Shown here: positions 63,590-64,000 of the stretch, piece after piece
Numbering within the stretch: the first letter of the stretch is position 1
Layout of the letters: each line of letters opens with the position of its first letter
Source of the DNA: Platycnemis pennipes
Taxonomy: Eukaryota; Arthropoda; Insecta; Odonata; Platycnemididae
Assembly (NCBI GenBank): GCA_933228895.1
Contig: OW121856.1
Coordinates: forward strand, 20,105,805-20,169,804
Length of the DNA stretch: 64,000 nt
Direction: 5' to 3'
Program-made: the position numbers and the translations under genes
The notes under the pieces: generated by a model
Database searches by the model: none
What the model saw: the letters and a program-made list of their open reading frames with translations, nothing else
Told to the model about the DNA's origin: nothing

Positions 63590-64000
63590 ACGCAGAGACT
63601 GAGACTGGAGGAAGACACCATAGAGCAGAGACTCCAAAAAGGGGACGTCAGAGAGACTGAAAGGTTTGACTGCAGCCACATTCCGGCGAGTGTGCAAACC
63701 ACGACCCAAAACACAGCGAGAGAAGACAGTTCGTGATTTTATGTCCATCTTACCGAGTTAATAAAGCCACAGAATACGGCCAGGCCATGGAATCCTCTGC
63801 CATCGCCACCTACGAGAAAAAAGTGGGGATGTGATAAGTCCAGCTGGACTTTTCCTAGACGAAGAAGAACCATAGCTTGCGTCATCACCAGACGGAATCA
63901 TATCCGATTGAAGAAGGTATATTGGAGGTGAAATGTCCTTTCATATGCCGAGAGCTCTCTCCATTACAGGCAGTAGAAAAAATTGATTAAGCATGCTGAA
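63590..64000 (+). pseudogene. YqaJ/lambda-exonuclease-type nuclease relic, runs off right edge
   Basis: Across shifted frames the order of motifs matches YqaJ-type nucleases: LTAATFRRVCKPRPKT (about 63668), KATEYGQAMESSAIATYEKK (about 63765), SPAGLFLDEEEP then SSPDGII (about 63838-63905), and GILEVKCPF (about 63925). In the family the Asp of SPDG and the Glu and Lys of EVKCP form the metal-binding catalytic site, and all three can be read here. At least two stops and one frameshift break it. Genes of this type occur within large DNA transposons and viruses; what carried this copy cannot be seen. Confidence 0.65.

Overview
This is a eukaryotic window, most likely from a repeat-rich arthropod or another invertebrate. 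That inference rests on the mix of BEL/Pao, Gypsy, Penelope-like, Transib, P-like, pogo, hAT and several APE-type non-LTR lineages, and on GT-AG introns and AATAAA signals. I found no convincing single-copy host gene, tRNA or rRNA. Nearly all 64 kb is layered transposable-element sequence, most of it decayed. For reference I name the non-LTR copies N1 to N11.

Layout. 1-7.2 kb: two related minus-strand non-LTR elements, with N1 apparently inserted inside the reverse transcriptase (RT) gene of N2. 7.2-11.0 kb: unassigned sequence with a GC-rich promoter-like block and two tiny perfect palindromes, each flanked by a short direct repeat. 11.0-21.4 kb: a three-layer nest. Non-LTR copy N3 is split by an 8.45-kb DNA transposon (element A, about 942-bp inverted repeats, its own DDE-like transposase). 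The left inverted repeat of element A is itself split by a 3,260-bp Transib. The Transib has CACAGTG ends and an exact 5-bp CGCCG target duplication. 22.3-32.3 kb: a graveyard of BEL/Pao, RT fragments (N4), two P-like lineages, pogo, hAT cut by a Gypsy LTR, and a Penelope 3' end. 32.3-42.3 kb: plus-strand N5, N6 and the tail of N7; N5 and N6 join ORF1 and ORF2 by a UAAUG overlap. 42.3-53 kb: minus-strand N8, N9 and N10. N10 carries a long intact ORF2 and sits cleanly inside an 86-bp tandem repeat with an 8-bp target duplication. 53-59.5 kb: a hairpin cluster, a 153-bp tandem array, then plus-strand N11 with a (TTGAC)n tail. 59.5-64 kb: an inverted Penelope fragment, a P/THAP-type relic, and a decayed YqaJ-type exonuclease gene at the right edge.

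Function. The non-LTR copies encode the usual pair, an RNA-binding ORF1 with CCHC knuckles and an ORF2 with endonuclease plus RT. Only N6 and N10 keep a long uninterrupted ORF2, and both have a damaged or atypical ORF1. The best candidates for something undescribed are element A, the palindromic mini-insertions, and the relation between N10 and its 86-bp repeat. Family names come from recalled family features, not from a database search.
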